Shown here one piece after another: positions 33,782-44,467 of a stretch of DNA of 64,000 bases. Within the stretch, counting starts at the first letter, position 1; each line of letters opens with the position of its first letter. This stretch comes from Nemertoderma westbladi (taxonomy: Eukaryota > Xenacoelomorpha > Nemertodermatida > Nemertodermatidae): assembly GCA_032718475.1 (NCBI GenBank), contig JAUCBJ010006842.1, positions 265,980-329,979 on the forward strand. The letters are read 5' to 3'. The notes under the pieces were generated by a model. The model was not told where the DNA came from and searched no databases. It saw nothing but the letters and a program-made list of their open reading frames with translations. Made by a program: the position numbers and the translations under genes.

Positions 33782-34254
33782 TATCTTCCTCAACTCATTC
33801 TTCGTGACTTCCCTACTCCTTTCTTCCCCGGTTTCGAACTTCCCATTTTCTTCCCTTTCTTATTTCCCTTTCCTCTAAGACTTCCAGACCTGCTCCTTCT
33901 ATTCTTCCTCCAGTCCTGATTAAGGCATCGTTTCATTTCACTGCATCTACAGGAGGTACAAAAAACTCCAGCTCGTGCACAACTGCACTTTGTGCAATTG
34001 GACTCGGGGTCTCTGCAACAGAAGAGGCGCTTTACTTTCTTGGTTGGGAAATCTGCTGGGATTCGGGGATGGGGCAGGTCTCCATGGAGCCGACCTCTCC
34101 ATAGAATATTATGACTAACCAATTTAATAACTTTTAGTAACGTCAGCTGGTGGTGGTATAAAATTTGTTGCAAATTTGAAAGTTTTTAGTTTTGTTTATT
34201 TCAAATATATTATTGTATAATAGAAATAATAATAAATTTATATATAATTAAATC
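33782..34254 (-). mobile_element. 473-bp insert with 14-bp target duplication and a cysteine-rich frame
   Basis: TTTTGTTTATGTAT at 33768-33781 and again at 34255-34268 brackets the insert exactly. On the minus strand an open frame covers 34173-33790 but has no ATG at its start (it opens with TTG), so it is a fragment. It contains CCRDPESNCTKCSCARAGVF followed by CTSCRCSEMKRCLNQ, eight closely spaced cysteines in the style of CXC/tesmin-type metal-binding motifs, then a very basic tail rich in GKKGK. The target duplication length suits LINE-mediated insertion of an RNA copy. The source gene is unknown. Confidence 0.6.
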
Positions 34255-35194
34255 TTTTGTTTATGTATGAATAGCTACATAATAGTATGATTAAAGAAGC
34301 ATTGCATTGTTTCCCAGCTACATATGGGATGAACAAAATGTTCCAGAATATGATGTATTTATTAAATAGAGTAAATGGCCTGCATAGGAAGCAAATATAT
34401 GCAACATACGAATGCTCATATCACAGCTGTTTCCTACCAAATTTAAGTGTTTGAAATCCTTGCACGGTCAGCTTTCTATTGGTACCAACAAATCACGATC
34501 AGGGGTGGTATGCACCAAGCGATCTAATTAGTCTGAACTAGGTAACCTGTACTAATTAGAACAAGCTCAGTCTAATCATTATGCACCAACTTTAGACTAG
34601 CCTAATTTCTAGTCGAATTAGAATAGAAATATTAGACAGCTAATAGGTGTCTAATATTAGTTTCTGCTCAGCTGCTGATATGTTTCCAATAGTTACGAGC
34701 CAAACAATCAGCCTATTTGCTATTCTGTAGTAAATAAAGTTGAGTAACGAGTGGACATTATACTGTATTGTACATACATTTACAATATACACGTACTGCA
34801 AGTAGAGTAAGTGGTAAGCCACATAAAATTTAGCAAAAGAACTTTGTAAAAGTTTGATATTAGTGCAATACATTATTATGGGTGAGCCGAGCGTGTCAAA
34901 TAATATTTTATGTTTGTGAAAATGCTTAGAACATCTTTCTAACACGCTATTAACTTTCGATTTCACGTAAAAACTATTTCCCATAACGGTCATGGGAACA
35001 GCTCGCTACCACTACTATATCGAATATCGGGCATAATCATTTAATGGCTGTTGTTAGGAACAAAGATAATTTGATACCTTTATCACACAAAATCTCAAAG
35101 TTTATTGGAGCTTATAGTGCTCAAAATATAATAATTCGAAAATAACAAGCTGTTTATTACGGTGGCCCACAACGGACACAGTTAATAAATAAAT

Positions 35195-35352
35195 CAACTT
35201 CGCGGCAGTTTAGTTTTGCCATGAAATTTCGCGGCACGTTTAGTTTATGCCGTGAAATTTCGCAGCACGTATAGTTTATGCCGTGAAATTTCACGGCACA
35301 TTTAGGTTATGCCGTGAAATTTCACAGCACGTTTAGTTTATGCCGTGAAATT
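35195..35352. repeat. Five tandem copies of a 31-bp unit inside the Harbinger element
   Basis: The unit is GCCGTGAAATTTCGCAGCAC followed by GTTTAGTTTAT, with single-base variants. It lies about 670 bp upstream of the nuclease ATG. The CGTGAAATTTCACG core is nearly palindromic. Confidence 0.85.
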
Positions 35353-36025
35353 ATATCTCTGACCAGTGCATACATTTTGGAACAAAAACTACAAGAATCG
35401 ATAGAGGAAAACTCTAAGAAAACTTCTACCTCTAACCTTTAATAATTAAAATAAACAACTGAAATCGAATGCCCATAAAATCTGCTTAAGCTTAAAAAAA
35501 TAAATTTTGAAAACAAAAACCATGAATATGATATTGTTTAATTCAAAATTTGATCAATTTATGGAAGGTAGGGACATGAAGAAAGCGCCAGAATTTTAGC
35601 AAGTTTTCAAAACTGATTGCCACACATAGTATAGATAGTTAACGTATAAATATTAGTATTTTAACAGTATTAACATTCTGTTATTTTAGTCATTTTTCGA
35701 AGGAATTTATCCAAATAAAATCACGAATAGCAAAAAATTCCCATTCAAATATCTTAATTTTTCGTAAAAAATGTTACGAATTTCTGATTATGCCCATATG
35801 CTCTTTCGAATGGTCAGTATTTGATTTTTTGGTTCGTAACATAGACGAAATATTGTCAAACAAGTAATAATTCATAATAAACCTTTTTTTAATAATGCAC
35901 AAATCAAAATTTTTACATTATTCTCAAGCTGATATCACATTCAATTTTAAAATATATCATCGAATAACTGTTAATTTACATTGAACACTATTGATCACCA
36001 TTGATCACACAACTATTAATATAGT

Positions 36026-36925
36026 ATGGCAGATGTTGTTGATCTGTATGAATGTCCACGTTATGTGAGACCAATACTCGACCCTCTGTTAGAATTTGAC
36101 GACACTGAATTGCTAAGAAGATATCGCTTTGATGGTGAAACCATTCGATACATCACCGACCTTTTAGATCCCGAATTAAATGGTTATGGCACATCGTTGA
36201 ATCGTCCGATTCCAAAAATCACACAAGTCTGTATTGCACTGAGATACTTTGCATCAAACTCGTTGCAACAAAGTGTATGCGATACAATTGGTGTACACCA
36301 GAGTTCTGTGTCAAGAATTGTTGCCCAAGTAAGCAGCGCTTTGAACCAAAAAGTTCCAGAATTCGTCAAATTCCCTGTGAGCGCTGTTTCAAAACAAACA
36401 ACTCAAGCAGGATTTTTCGAAATTGCAGGATTTCCGGGAGTTGTAGCTTGCATTGATGGAACGCATATAAGAATGCCGAATCCATCGAGAGCAGACAATT
36501 CATTCATGAACAGAAAAAATTTTTACTCAATCAACGTACAAATTGCATGTGATCACAACATGAAGATTGTGAATTGCAATGCTCGTTGGCCCGGCAGTTG
36601 TCACGACTCGTGGGTGCTTCGAAATTCCGAATTATGGAATTCTTTTGAGAATGGAGACTGCACCGGAATCGTTCTCGGAGACTCCGGATATCCTTGTCGA
36701 TCTTGGTTGATGAGCCCATTTCTCAATCCTCTAACAGCTTCACAGAAACGTTATAACAAAGCACACAGGAAAACAAGGGTGCTTGTTGAGCAAACCATTG
36801 GAATTTGGAAAAGGCGCTTCAGAGTCCTGTATGATGGATGTCGGGTAATGTTGGATAGAGTTCCAAACATTATTGGAGCTTGCGCAGTTTTGCACAACAT
36901 TGCTATTGCAGTTGTTCAAGAATGA
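36026..36925 (+). CDS. Harbinger-type nuclease (HARBI1-like transposase)
   Basis: A 299-residue open frame from a good ATG, without stops. Residues ~78-100 form a helix-turn-helix (QQSVCDTIGVHQSSVSRIV). The DDE nuclease fold follows: D144 in ACIDGTHI, D194 in WPGSCHDSW, GDSGYP at 218-223 (D219), and E255 in VEQTIGIWKRRF, all at the positions conserved in HARBI1/PIF transposases. It cuts and rejoins the transposon ends in the nucleus, normally with a Myb-like partner that binds the termini. It is about 50 residues shorter than vertebrate HARBI1, the difference being at both ends. All catalytic residues are present, so it may be active. Confidence 0.93.
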   Translation: MADVVDLYECPRYVRPILDPLLEFDDTELLRRYRFDGETIRYITDLLDPELNGYGTSLNRPIPKITQVCIALRYFASNSLQQSVCDTIGVHQSSVSRIVAQVSSALNQKVPEFVKFPVSAVSKQTTQAGFFEIAGFPGVVACIDGTHIRMPNPSRADNSFMNRKNFYSINVQIACDHNMKIVNCNARWPGSCHDSWVLRNSELWNSFENGDCTGIVLGDSGYPCRSWLMSPFLNPLTASQKRYNKAHRKTRVLVEQTIGIWKRRFRVLYDGCRVMLDRVPNIIGACAVLHNIAIAVVQE

Positions 36926-37149
36926 AGATGAAATGGAGTTTCCCGTCCAGCTTAATTCAGGGGCTGCATACAGAGACCACATAGTAAATACCCACTTTCC
37001 TAATTAACAGTCAATAATACTATTACTACATCAAATTCTTACAGAAAGTAACCTTCGGTTCCAAATTAATTGCTGATAATTATTTTATGGCAGTGCGGCG
37101 GAGTTGAGTTTTGTTGTTGTCTATAATAAACTAAATTTAATAATAATTC

Positions 37150-38423
37150 AGAATAACGCAGATCAGTGCGCAGTAGTGTGAAGTAGTGTGAAGTCGTGTG
37201 AAGTAGTGTGAAGGTTAATAAAGCATCTCCTAAAGAATGCGCCTTTTACGAAACTCAGTAGCCATCCAGTTGTGATTATTATAAGTCATAACTCTGTATT
37301 GATACTTAAAGCGCCACGTTCTGAAGGAACTGCTAATATTTCCCCGAAAGTAAATATATTGTCAGAGATTATATATTAACGATAAATCGAATAATACAGT
37401 AGGTCTACACTGCAATCACTATCAAAGCATCCGAATCCAGTCTCCCTTAACTGTGGGTGAATGGTCGCGCACAGGCTCGCTTCGGCTGATGTACCTTCAG
37501 TACATTAAATAAATGATATACAAAAAGACACCTAAAATTGGCAGGTTAAACTGCTAAAGGTCTAAAAGCGCGAACACACAGTAAAAAATATCTTGAAAAA
37601 AAGGTAGGCCTAAAAAAATACTCATGAAAAAGATTCCATAAAAAATAAATAGGTACGGTACTGACTGACTGACTGACTGACTGTTAAAGAAAAAAAACAC
37701 CCCACGTGCCACGTGGCCCAGGGCTGCCATCCACCCCATGACATTTGCGGCGACATGCTGACATGGCATTCGCAGTGAGACACCTCGCCGCAAAGTCACC
37801 TCGCCGCACATTATCTGCGGCGAGGTGACCTGCTGATAAGTAGCAGTGCGGCGAGGTGACCAGCACCTGTGTGAGTGTGTAGGCCTAGGCTATCCTACAA
37901 AGTACAGAAGTACGGTACCTAGGCCTTCTTCGGTAGGGATTAAGCATTTATTTATCTATTTATTTATTTAGCTTAGGCCTATTTCAGTGTATTTACAGTA
38001 ACAGAGTAAGTTGAGCATACATGTCTGCCGGTAGCCGGTATAACATCAGGAAACATCCCACAACTGCACAATGTACATGTAGGCCTAAGTACAAGCCACA
38101 ATGTAAAAAACAAGCACCACACAACACAATACCAGCAGAGTACTGGAGTCAGGGAGTAGTATTAATAATTAAGGTAACATCTATACAGTGTTAGACAGGC
38201 TGACAGGCAGCCAATGATAAATCATTAAAAAAAATGCTGATCTGTGATTGGATTTGATGCAATTGAGGCTAATCATTGTATTGGTTCTTCCAGTCTAATC
38301 TAATTAGACTGAACTAGGAATGGAATAGACTGGAAATGTTGGTGCATATAGAAATTAGACTGATCTAACTCTAGACTGAGTCTACACTAATTAGTGAACT
38401 AATTAGACTCATTCTATTCTAAA
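37150..38423 (+). other. 3' half of the Harbinger element: iterated GC-rich repeats and subterminal region
   Basis: There is no second gene. 37155-37214 repeats AGTAGTGTGAA four to five times. TGCGGCGAGGTGAC or its inverse occurs at about 37780, 37795-37808, 37816-37829 and 37847-37860, the middle pair forming a perfect 14-bp stem with a 7-nt loop. 38280-38423 is the right subterminal zone with repeated TCTAATTAGACT and an inner copy GTTGGTGCATA (38338-38348) of the terminal repeat. These are candidate binding sites for element-encoded proteins (inference). Confidence 0.6.
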
Positions 38424-38664
38424 TTGGTGCATATCACCCCAGGTTCAAGAATCTGGTTAAATATCGCCGGAGACACCTTCGCAACGCAAACGCTTGTAGC
38501 TAAGATTGAAAGCAAAAATAAAAATTCTGGCTCACCCATGGACGAACCTTCAGAGGTGAAACTATTTATGTTTCAAATGTCATGCAATCTCATTAAGATT
38601 TGTAGAAAAATTTGGGGGGAGGGGGTCCAGGTACATGAATAACAACACTATATTCCAGGACATG

Positions 38665-39564
38665 TTGTAAAGGCAGGCAGTGCAAAGACATTATTTCACA
38701 CATGATGCAAGATGTGTACTGACAGTAGTGCCGAGAATAAAGTAACGGAATATAGTTCTATTCTAGAACGGAACAGGTACTCAACTAGGATTATCAGAAA
38801 TTCCGCATGCAAAGTAAAAGGTAAACTTAATAATCAGTTGGTGCAGAATAGGGTTAAAGATATTGAAAAAGCGTACCTCTGCCATATGAAGTGGGGCTAA
38901 CTGAAAAAGTAGAAAAATTATGTAGGAATTACAACGTTAATACATATTTTAAAAGAGTTAGGAACCATGGACTTCTAGAATATTATTTATACCAGGACTG
39001 GAAACTAGGTAGCTAGCTATAGGCAAAATAAAAAAATACCAGTTGAGGCTTACTTATATTAATTACTGCCAATAGTAATAATTGTGAACATGATATACAC
39101 GTTTTTGGTGATTATTATATAGGTTATAATTAATTTTCATATTTTTGTACATAGTAAGAAGTTTACTTAAATAAATTATTATTGTTTGATCTATAGGCCT
39201 AAAGGTGCATTCACATAACGTATGTGTATGTAATGGTAGCAGCGATGCAAATATCAATTAGTCAGTCGTTAGCCACATTATATCAAGACATACACATACA
39301 CAATATACACATACACTATCACACCCACATACACATACACATACACATACACACCAACATATGTTATGTGAACGCACCTTTATACATTCCATAAAATAAA
39401 TTGATAAATATATTATTGACAATGACAACATGACATGTATTACTGAAGTAAATTAGAAGACAAAAACAGCAATTAGGATACTATATCCTAATTCTAGAAT
39501 AATTAGTACGGGACGTAACATCCTGTACGATGGGAATATCAGCAATTTAATATTACAACTACTT
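38665..39564. other. Intergenic sequence with a CA-rich microsatellite
   Basis: 39285-39356 is an (ACACAT)n/(CACATA)n microsatellite. A 62-codon frame from an ATG at 38712 has charged composition but no recognisable domain and no supporting context; I do not call it a gene. Confidence 0.45.
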
Positions 39565-41272
39565 ACTACTACTAGGTCGAGCGAACTTGGACAGTGGAAA
39601 TTAGATCCTTCCAGGCTTCTCGGTTCTCCCTACTTGTCGCAATTTCGTTTCTCTCAAGTTCAGTGTCCATTTCAACTGGTCTATATATGTTATAGCTGAT
39701 CTTCCACGGGTACGCTTTCCATGTGTTGGTTGTCAGAAAATTCTGGTATGACTTTGTTCTTTACTTCTGCAGCAGTGCCACTGAATCATAATCTGTTCAG
39801 GTGGGGTGGTTGATACAGGTGGTATTATACCAGAGCTGCTTGGCGTTTGTCATGTGTTGTCTCCAGCTGATGGTTAGGGCTGCCCTTAGTAGTCTTGTGT
39901 AGCAACCATCAATTCGTTGTTCATGTGATTTCATCAGTGTCCAGGTTACACCCCCGTATAAAAGTACACTTTCCACTGTGGCTCGAAAGAAATTGGTGTC
40001 AGATGGTATCCATTTTTGATAGAGCCACCCATCCATGCATTTGGTTTCCTAACTTCTATGTCTTTTTGCTACTATCTATCCATGACCAAAAGTACTGGAA
40101 GTCGTCAACCTTCTTTAGTTGATTATTATAAATTGTTGTCAAGTTTTAATCAGCATTAAAAGTCACGAATTCGGCCTTTGTTGCATTTATATGCAATCCA
40201 ACCAACCTCCTTAGAAGCCCTCACCACTTTATTAAGTAGAAGCTGTGCATCTGCTATTGTATTAGAGAGCAGGGTGATGTAATCCGCTCAGACGGTGTCT
40301 GTGACTGTAGTTGCTGGTTATCTACTACCTCTGCATTCTTGTAGTGTGAATCCCAGATCTTCACCCTTTGTGGCCATCCTCATTGCATAATCGAGTACAA
40401 TTACAAATAGTAATGACGCCAATATGTCACCCTGCAGTACACCAGCAAGGATTGAGAAGAACTCAATTTCACCATCTGGTGAGAGTACCTAAGCTTCTGT
40501 ATCACAATATAACAATCCAATGCCAGCGACAATTACTTCTGGTATTCCTTAAGCTCTTATGATTTCCCACGTTTTACCTCTATAGATGGAGTAGAATGCT
40601 TTCTCGAAGTCCACAAAGTCAGGACTGCGGGGAGATCTTTGACTTAATTCCCTCAATCAGTCTCCGTAGTGCAAGTATCTGAGCTAGTGTTGATCTATTT
40701 GGTCGAAATTCGTTTTGGTTTTGATGCAACAGTATCTCTATGTGAGGCCTAATTCTATATAGAATCATTTTGTTGTACATTTTGGCAGCTACCACAAGCA
40801 GACAGATCTCATGATAGTTTGTTGGCATACTGAAGTCTCCTTTCTTGGGTGTGAGGCATTAGTTGACCTTTAATCCAAAATGGTGGTGGCTTTTCCCCTT
40901 TCAGCATCTGGTTGCAAACATCCAATAATGGTCTGTTTAGCACTCCTGTTTTCCATACCTCTTCTGCAGGGATTTCATATAATCCACTTGTGTTAAGATT
41001 GGACATGCTTTTTAATGCTTCTTTGGAGTTCGGCAGGTGTGAAAGTCCCTGGTTTCTATAGGTAGCATCTTGTCATATATTTTCCTTGTAGGGCTGACCT
41101 CGGTGTTTGGTGGCTGCCCAAGTAAGTTGCTGAAGTGATCTTTCCATTTCCCAACACGTTCTTCAGGACTATCAGCTTTGAGGCGTCCCTTAACACAACT
41201 TTTCCGACCAGATACCTCATTGATACCTCCTTGATTGTTGCTGTATGTGAGCAGTTGTAATTTCTTCACTTT
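39565..41272 (-). pseudogene. LINE, 5'-truncated, of the (TAG)n-tail family
   Basis: On the minus strand it starts near 41269 in the pre-RT region (EERVGKWKDHFSNLLGQPP), continues with an IPAEEVWKTG segment, the NRPLLDVCNQMLKGEKPPPF block, FRPNRSTLAQILALRRLIEG, then the RT palm and thumb (FFRATVESVLLYGGVTWTLM, DGCYTRLLRAALTISWRQHM), and ends with GAGTTCGCTCGACCT-type sequence and (TAG)n at 39565-39580. It is the longest copy of the family that also occurs at 1-1165 and 48.3 kb. Multiple stops and frame changes make it dead. Confidence 0.87.
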
Positions 41273-42255
41273 TATCGTGTATGTACTTCACACTGCTGTC
41301 TGTGCAGTTTTATCGCAGGGCTGGGTTTGTTCCAACCTGATAAAACGGTTGTTATTTAGGGAGTAACTATATTACAATTTTCATCTTTAACATTTTATTT
41401 TGAAATAGCAGTCGCCTAAAACCAGATGCAGTGCCGACTGCATGCTATAGATCGAAAGATGGCACACTCGGAAACCTCAACCACAGGTGCAAAATATATC
41501 AAAGAACAAGAAATACTATACAATTCTATAGTACATTAGTAATCATATAGTCATATCATATAGTACATCAGTAATTTATTAAAAAATGGTTGCATATTTG
41601 AGATTAGGTGAGTTCCTTTGGATATATGGTTAGTGATCTCATAACTTGAGCGACTTTCATTTGTTTGGGGTTAGGGTTAGTGCCAAGGGGAACTTGAGTT
41701 AAAGGGAGATCCGTTGGAGTTGGGGTTACTAGAAAAGAAAAATGGTCAGATATATTATATTTTGCAAAATATGTATGTATTGTTCTAGAACATCAACATA
41801 ATGCCAAAAAAGTTCAAACAGGTGGAACCGCTGCCGAATTATTTAATATATGTAATTATGTATTGTATATATATACAAAAATAATAATACTGTTGCTTAG
41901 ATACAGGTAATAATGGCAGGTGTTGTACTATATTTACAGTGCATGTAACTGTGATAACTAGCCAGTGATAATGTAATTATTCTTTTATATACCTAATATA
42001 CACCTTTTATAATTCTGTTATAAACCATGAATAGATTTTTACTTAAAAATAATGTTTTTCGATAACATTTTTGCAAAATCAATAAACTGCCTTGGAAGGC
42101 GTCCAGACTAGGGTGGTTTCCCTCTTTTTGTAATTATAAAAATATAATTTCTTACTGTGAAAATCGATAGATTATGTGGCCAATGTTGACTCCCATGACT
42201 CCACCTAGATATTGCGTATCTACACATATATGGAATTAATATCTCGATCGTGAAC
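41273..42255. other. Intergenic sequence, nothing recognised
   Basis: AT-rich with no coding frame, structured repeat or transposon end that I can support. Confidence 0.4.
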
Positions 42256-42972
42256 TTATTGTGCCGAGGTTAATTTGATGACTACATCTGAGATTGGGTC
42301 TGTCGTCGATGCCTCAAGTATGTCGACTGAATTATCATTTTTTCGTAATAAAATTCCTCTATGATAATAGGGAAGTCCACAAAACATTCGACTAAATACA
42401 AATTCTGTTGGAAATTTGTTCAGTTCCACTACATTGTGCAGAGCTCGAGATTCCATTGCACATACATAATGTGATTCGGTCACTTTATATGAACACCAAA
42501 TATAAAGAAGTGACCTCCCACCCAATCCAGTCATGGCCAACAATATGTTTCCCCCACAATTTTTTGGCAACGTCAATTATTTTGTTCTTCAATGATGGTT
42601 CGGAAAAACAATTTTCAACAAAATATCGAAATGGTAGATGTGCCCCGAGTAACTTCTCAAAGGTTAATCCGATATCGGTACGTGTCCACCTTCCTCCACG
42701 TCTTCCAATGCTTCAAAGAAATTATTCAGAATGATTTCGATAGAATCTGCTGCTGAATTAAAGTTTTCAGTTACATTGCTCGGTTTTTTACTACCACCCT
42801 CTTCATTTTTTGGAACACCTCTTTGTCGTTCAAATGAAAGGTCTTCGGATGACTTTCGCTTCAGCGACATTTTCTTAGCTACAGTATAATTGTGAGGAAA
42901 ACCCCCAACTACAAACCACGGACTCCAAACCACTGTCTCAAAACCATGGACTCCAATAGCTTTAAGTAGCAA
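42256..42972 (-). pseudogene. Unrecognised gene, inverted copy 1 (broken)
   Basis: A minus-strand coding-like region with its ATG at 42870. It begins MSLKRKSSEDLSFERQRGVP, has an acidic helix (SAADSIEIILNNFFEALEDV), then after a frame change continues as TFEKLLGAHLPFRYFVENC and KNKIIDVAKKLWGKHIVGH, and after another as WCSYKVTESHYVCAMESRAL and FSRMFCGLPYYHRGIL. The composition is protein-like and the same blocks are kept in the inverted partner at 45.7-46.3 kb. I do not recognise the family. Two frame changes indicate a pseudogene or a gene with missed introns. Further homology to the partner extends upstream to about 43445. Confidence 0.5.
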
Positions 42973-43074
42973 TACGTAATAGTTAATGTTCTAGTGTTAT
43001 GTACAAAATTCCGTTATTGGTAAATATATTGAGGCGGTACCAAAATATTTGTTACTATATTGAATGTATGAATA

Positions 43075-43378
43075 GAATGAATATTACTATAATGAATGTG
43101 AGGCGTATATTATCCACATGGATAGTGATGGTGAAACTCGCAAAAAGAACAATAATTATTGATTTATTAATGATGATACATATTTAAATAATTAATTAAT
43201 CTAGATCCCGTAAGTGATATGCCAGGCATACTGGTGTTGTCATCTGTGGCATGGATGTACAACATATTGCATGAGAAACGTCTGATGCAGACTCTTTGCA
43301 AAACTTGCATATACATCCGCTATCCAGCCGCCAGAAGAAATAAGTTGCTTTCCTTGTAAAGTTAGCAATGCAAATCAA
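43075..43378 (-). other. Segment present only in inverted copy 1
   Basis: The two inverted copies share sequence on both sides of this ~300-bp stretch but the right copy lacks it. It contains a 60-codon minus-strand frame with CICKFCKESASDVSHAICC, a cysteine/histidine-rich stretch reminiscent of a zinc-binding fragment. Either an insertion in copy 1 or a deletion in copy 2 is possible. Confidence 0.4.
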
Positions 43379-43445
43379 CTAATTACTATAATTAAACTAT
43401 GATTAGAAATATTAGTTTCTGTGGGAACTCAATTCAGCTAATCTA

Positions 43446-44093
43446 CCTACATTATAAGCACAGGTAATACTTGTTCAGATCACAACCATATACCGAATTT
43501 TTGGGTCTGCAGAGTTAGACCTCTAGTGTGCACTAGCGATCTTGTTGGTCTTGTTAGTCGATCTGTAAACCTTAATGCCACCAAGGTTACAAGACGAGAA
43601 CTATTTCAGCCTATATTAGATTGGAAATTGGATTGGGGACTGAGCTATTTATTGGAGCCTTTTAAATGATAAAACCTGGGAAAACAAGGTTTTGACACAT
43701 CATGTTCGTAGAAATGAAATAGTATCCAGTGATCCAATAGATGAAGGTATATATGACACCCCTCACATATTCCTCATAAAATTCAATTATCCAAATGAGG
43801 ATAAGATATTTTTAGGGACGAAAGACACACAAGACAATAATTATCATCCCATTAAAATTGTTTCAAAAAATTATCTGACTGCGTGGCGTCCGAGGTATGA
43901 AAGGAGTAAGGAAGAGGATGTGGAATGGACTCTTATTATATATAGGAAGGGATCTAGGGGTCTTAACCTCGTATGATAAGTATATTTTACCGAAAATAAC
44001 TTATCTTTTATTGGCGCAATTGTAGGACTAATCCCATCACATGCGTACTTTTTAACCGGGTAGTATACAAATTTAGGAATCGCGTAATATTTA
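43446..44093. other. Spacer between the inverted copies, with one unassigned frame
   Basis: A 94-codon plus-strand frame (43692-43976) reads protein-like in part (IFLIKFNYPNEDKIFLGTKD) but no family is recognised. Its last 50 bp (AGGAAGGGATCTAGGGGTCTT and following) are repeated at about 44355-44400, which argues that the end of the frame is repeat sequence. Confidence 0.35.
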
Positions 44094-44248
44094 GAAATTA
44101 ATATCTCATATCTCTCCAAACCACGTACACGTTTCGACCTTACTGGGTCTCATCAGCGTGGTGTCGGATTCGAACCTGGGACCTCGAGGTGGAAGCCAAG
44201 ACTACAACCACTAGGCCACAGGTTCTTGAGATATGGAGTATTAATTTC
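44094..44248 (-). repeat. tRNA-like SINE head inside a 21-bp inverted repeat
   Basis: On the minus strand 44225-44154 resembles a tRNA gene. It has a pol III A-box TGGCCTAGTGG (44218-44208) and B-box GGTTCGAATCC (44176-44166), followed by GATGAGACCCAGTAAGGTCG and AAACG, a pattern seen in the central parts of several animal SINEs. It is not a clean tRNA because the acceptor stem does not close. The whole module lies between GAAATTAATATCTCATATCTC (44094-44114) and its near inverse (44228-44248), 19 of 21 matching. Confidence 0.6.
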
Positions 44249-44283
44249 CAAGCCAGCTGCCATTTTATTAGCCCCTGATTGTT

Positions 44284-44467
44284 GATTATTGATAGTAACA
44301 ATGTGTTGGCAAGCTGTATTTATCGAGGTGTTTGTTATTATACATTTATTATATATAGGAAGGGATCTAGGGGTCTTGACCTCGAACGATAAGTTTATTT
44401 TACCTTTTACCTTTCATTTACACCTCGATAAATACAGCTTGCCAACACATTGTTACTATCAATAATC
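44284..44467. repeat. Perfect 48-bp inverted repeat with 88-bp spacer
   Basis: 44284-44331 is the exact inverse of 44420-44467. The arms include GTGTTGGCAAGCTGTATTTA. The spacer contains a second copy of the AGGAAGGGATCTAGGGGTC sequence found at 43945-43965, so a duplication and an inversion are combined here. Confidence 0.85.

Larger units (their letters stand above)
34503..38439 (+). mobile_element. PIF/Harbinger DNA transposon, 3.9 kb, with TIRs and CAG target duplication
   Basis: Left end GGGTGGTATGCACCAA (34503-34518) and right end TTGGTGCATATCACCC (38424-38439) are inverted with one mismatch. CAG flanks both sides (34500-34502 and 38440-38442), and the uninterrupted fold-back arm has one CAG. 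A 3-bp TWA or CWG duplication is typical of PIF/Harbinger. Both subterminal zones are packed with CTAATTAGACTGAACTAGG-like words, and ATGCACCAA recurs 70-90 bp inside each end. The element carries one nuclease gene. I could not find the Myb-like second gene that this superfamily usually needs. Confidence 0.88.
33362..38664. mobile_element. Fold-back element, copy 2, carrying a 473-bp insert and a Harbinger transposon
   Basis: Left arm 33362-33767 and right arm about 34330-34502 plus 38443-38664 are inverted copies of each other (~400 bp). Shared features: ends CATGTCCTGG/CCAGGACATG, a TACCTGGACCCCC tract, ATCTTAATGAGATTG, AATTTTTATTTTTGCTTTCA and TTGGTACCAATAGAAAGCT. A C-run of 16 (33401-33416) faces a G-rich run (38616-38627). 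The centre is only about 70 bp long. Two later insertions are dated by clean target duplications: TTTTGTTTATGTAT around 33782-34254, and CAG around 34503-38439. No transposase belongs to the fold-back itself. Confidence 0.78.

Noticed and set aside
44154-44225. Functional tRNA gene
   Set aside because: A and B boxes are good but the acceptor stem does not pair and SINE-type sequence follows directly, so it is called a SINE head.
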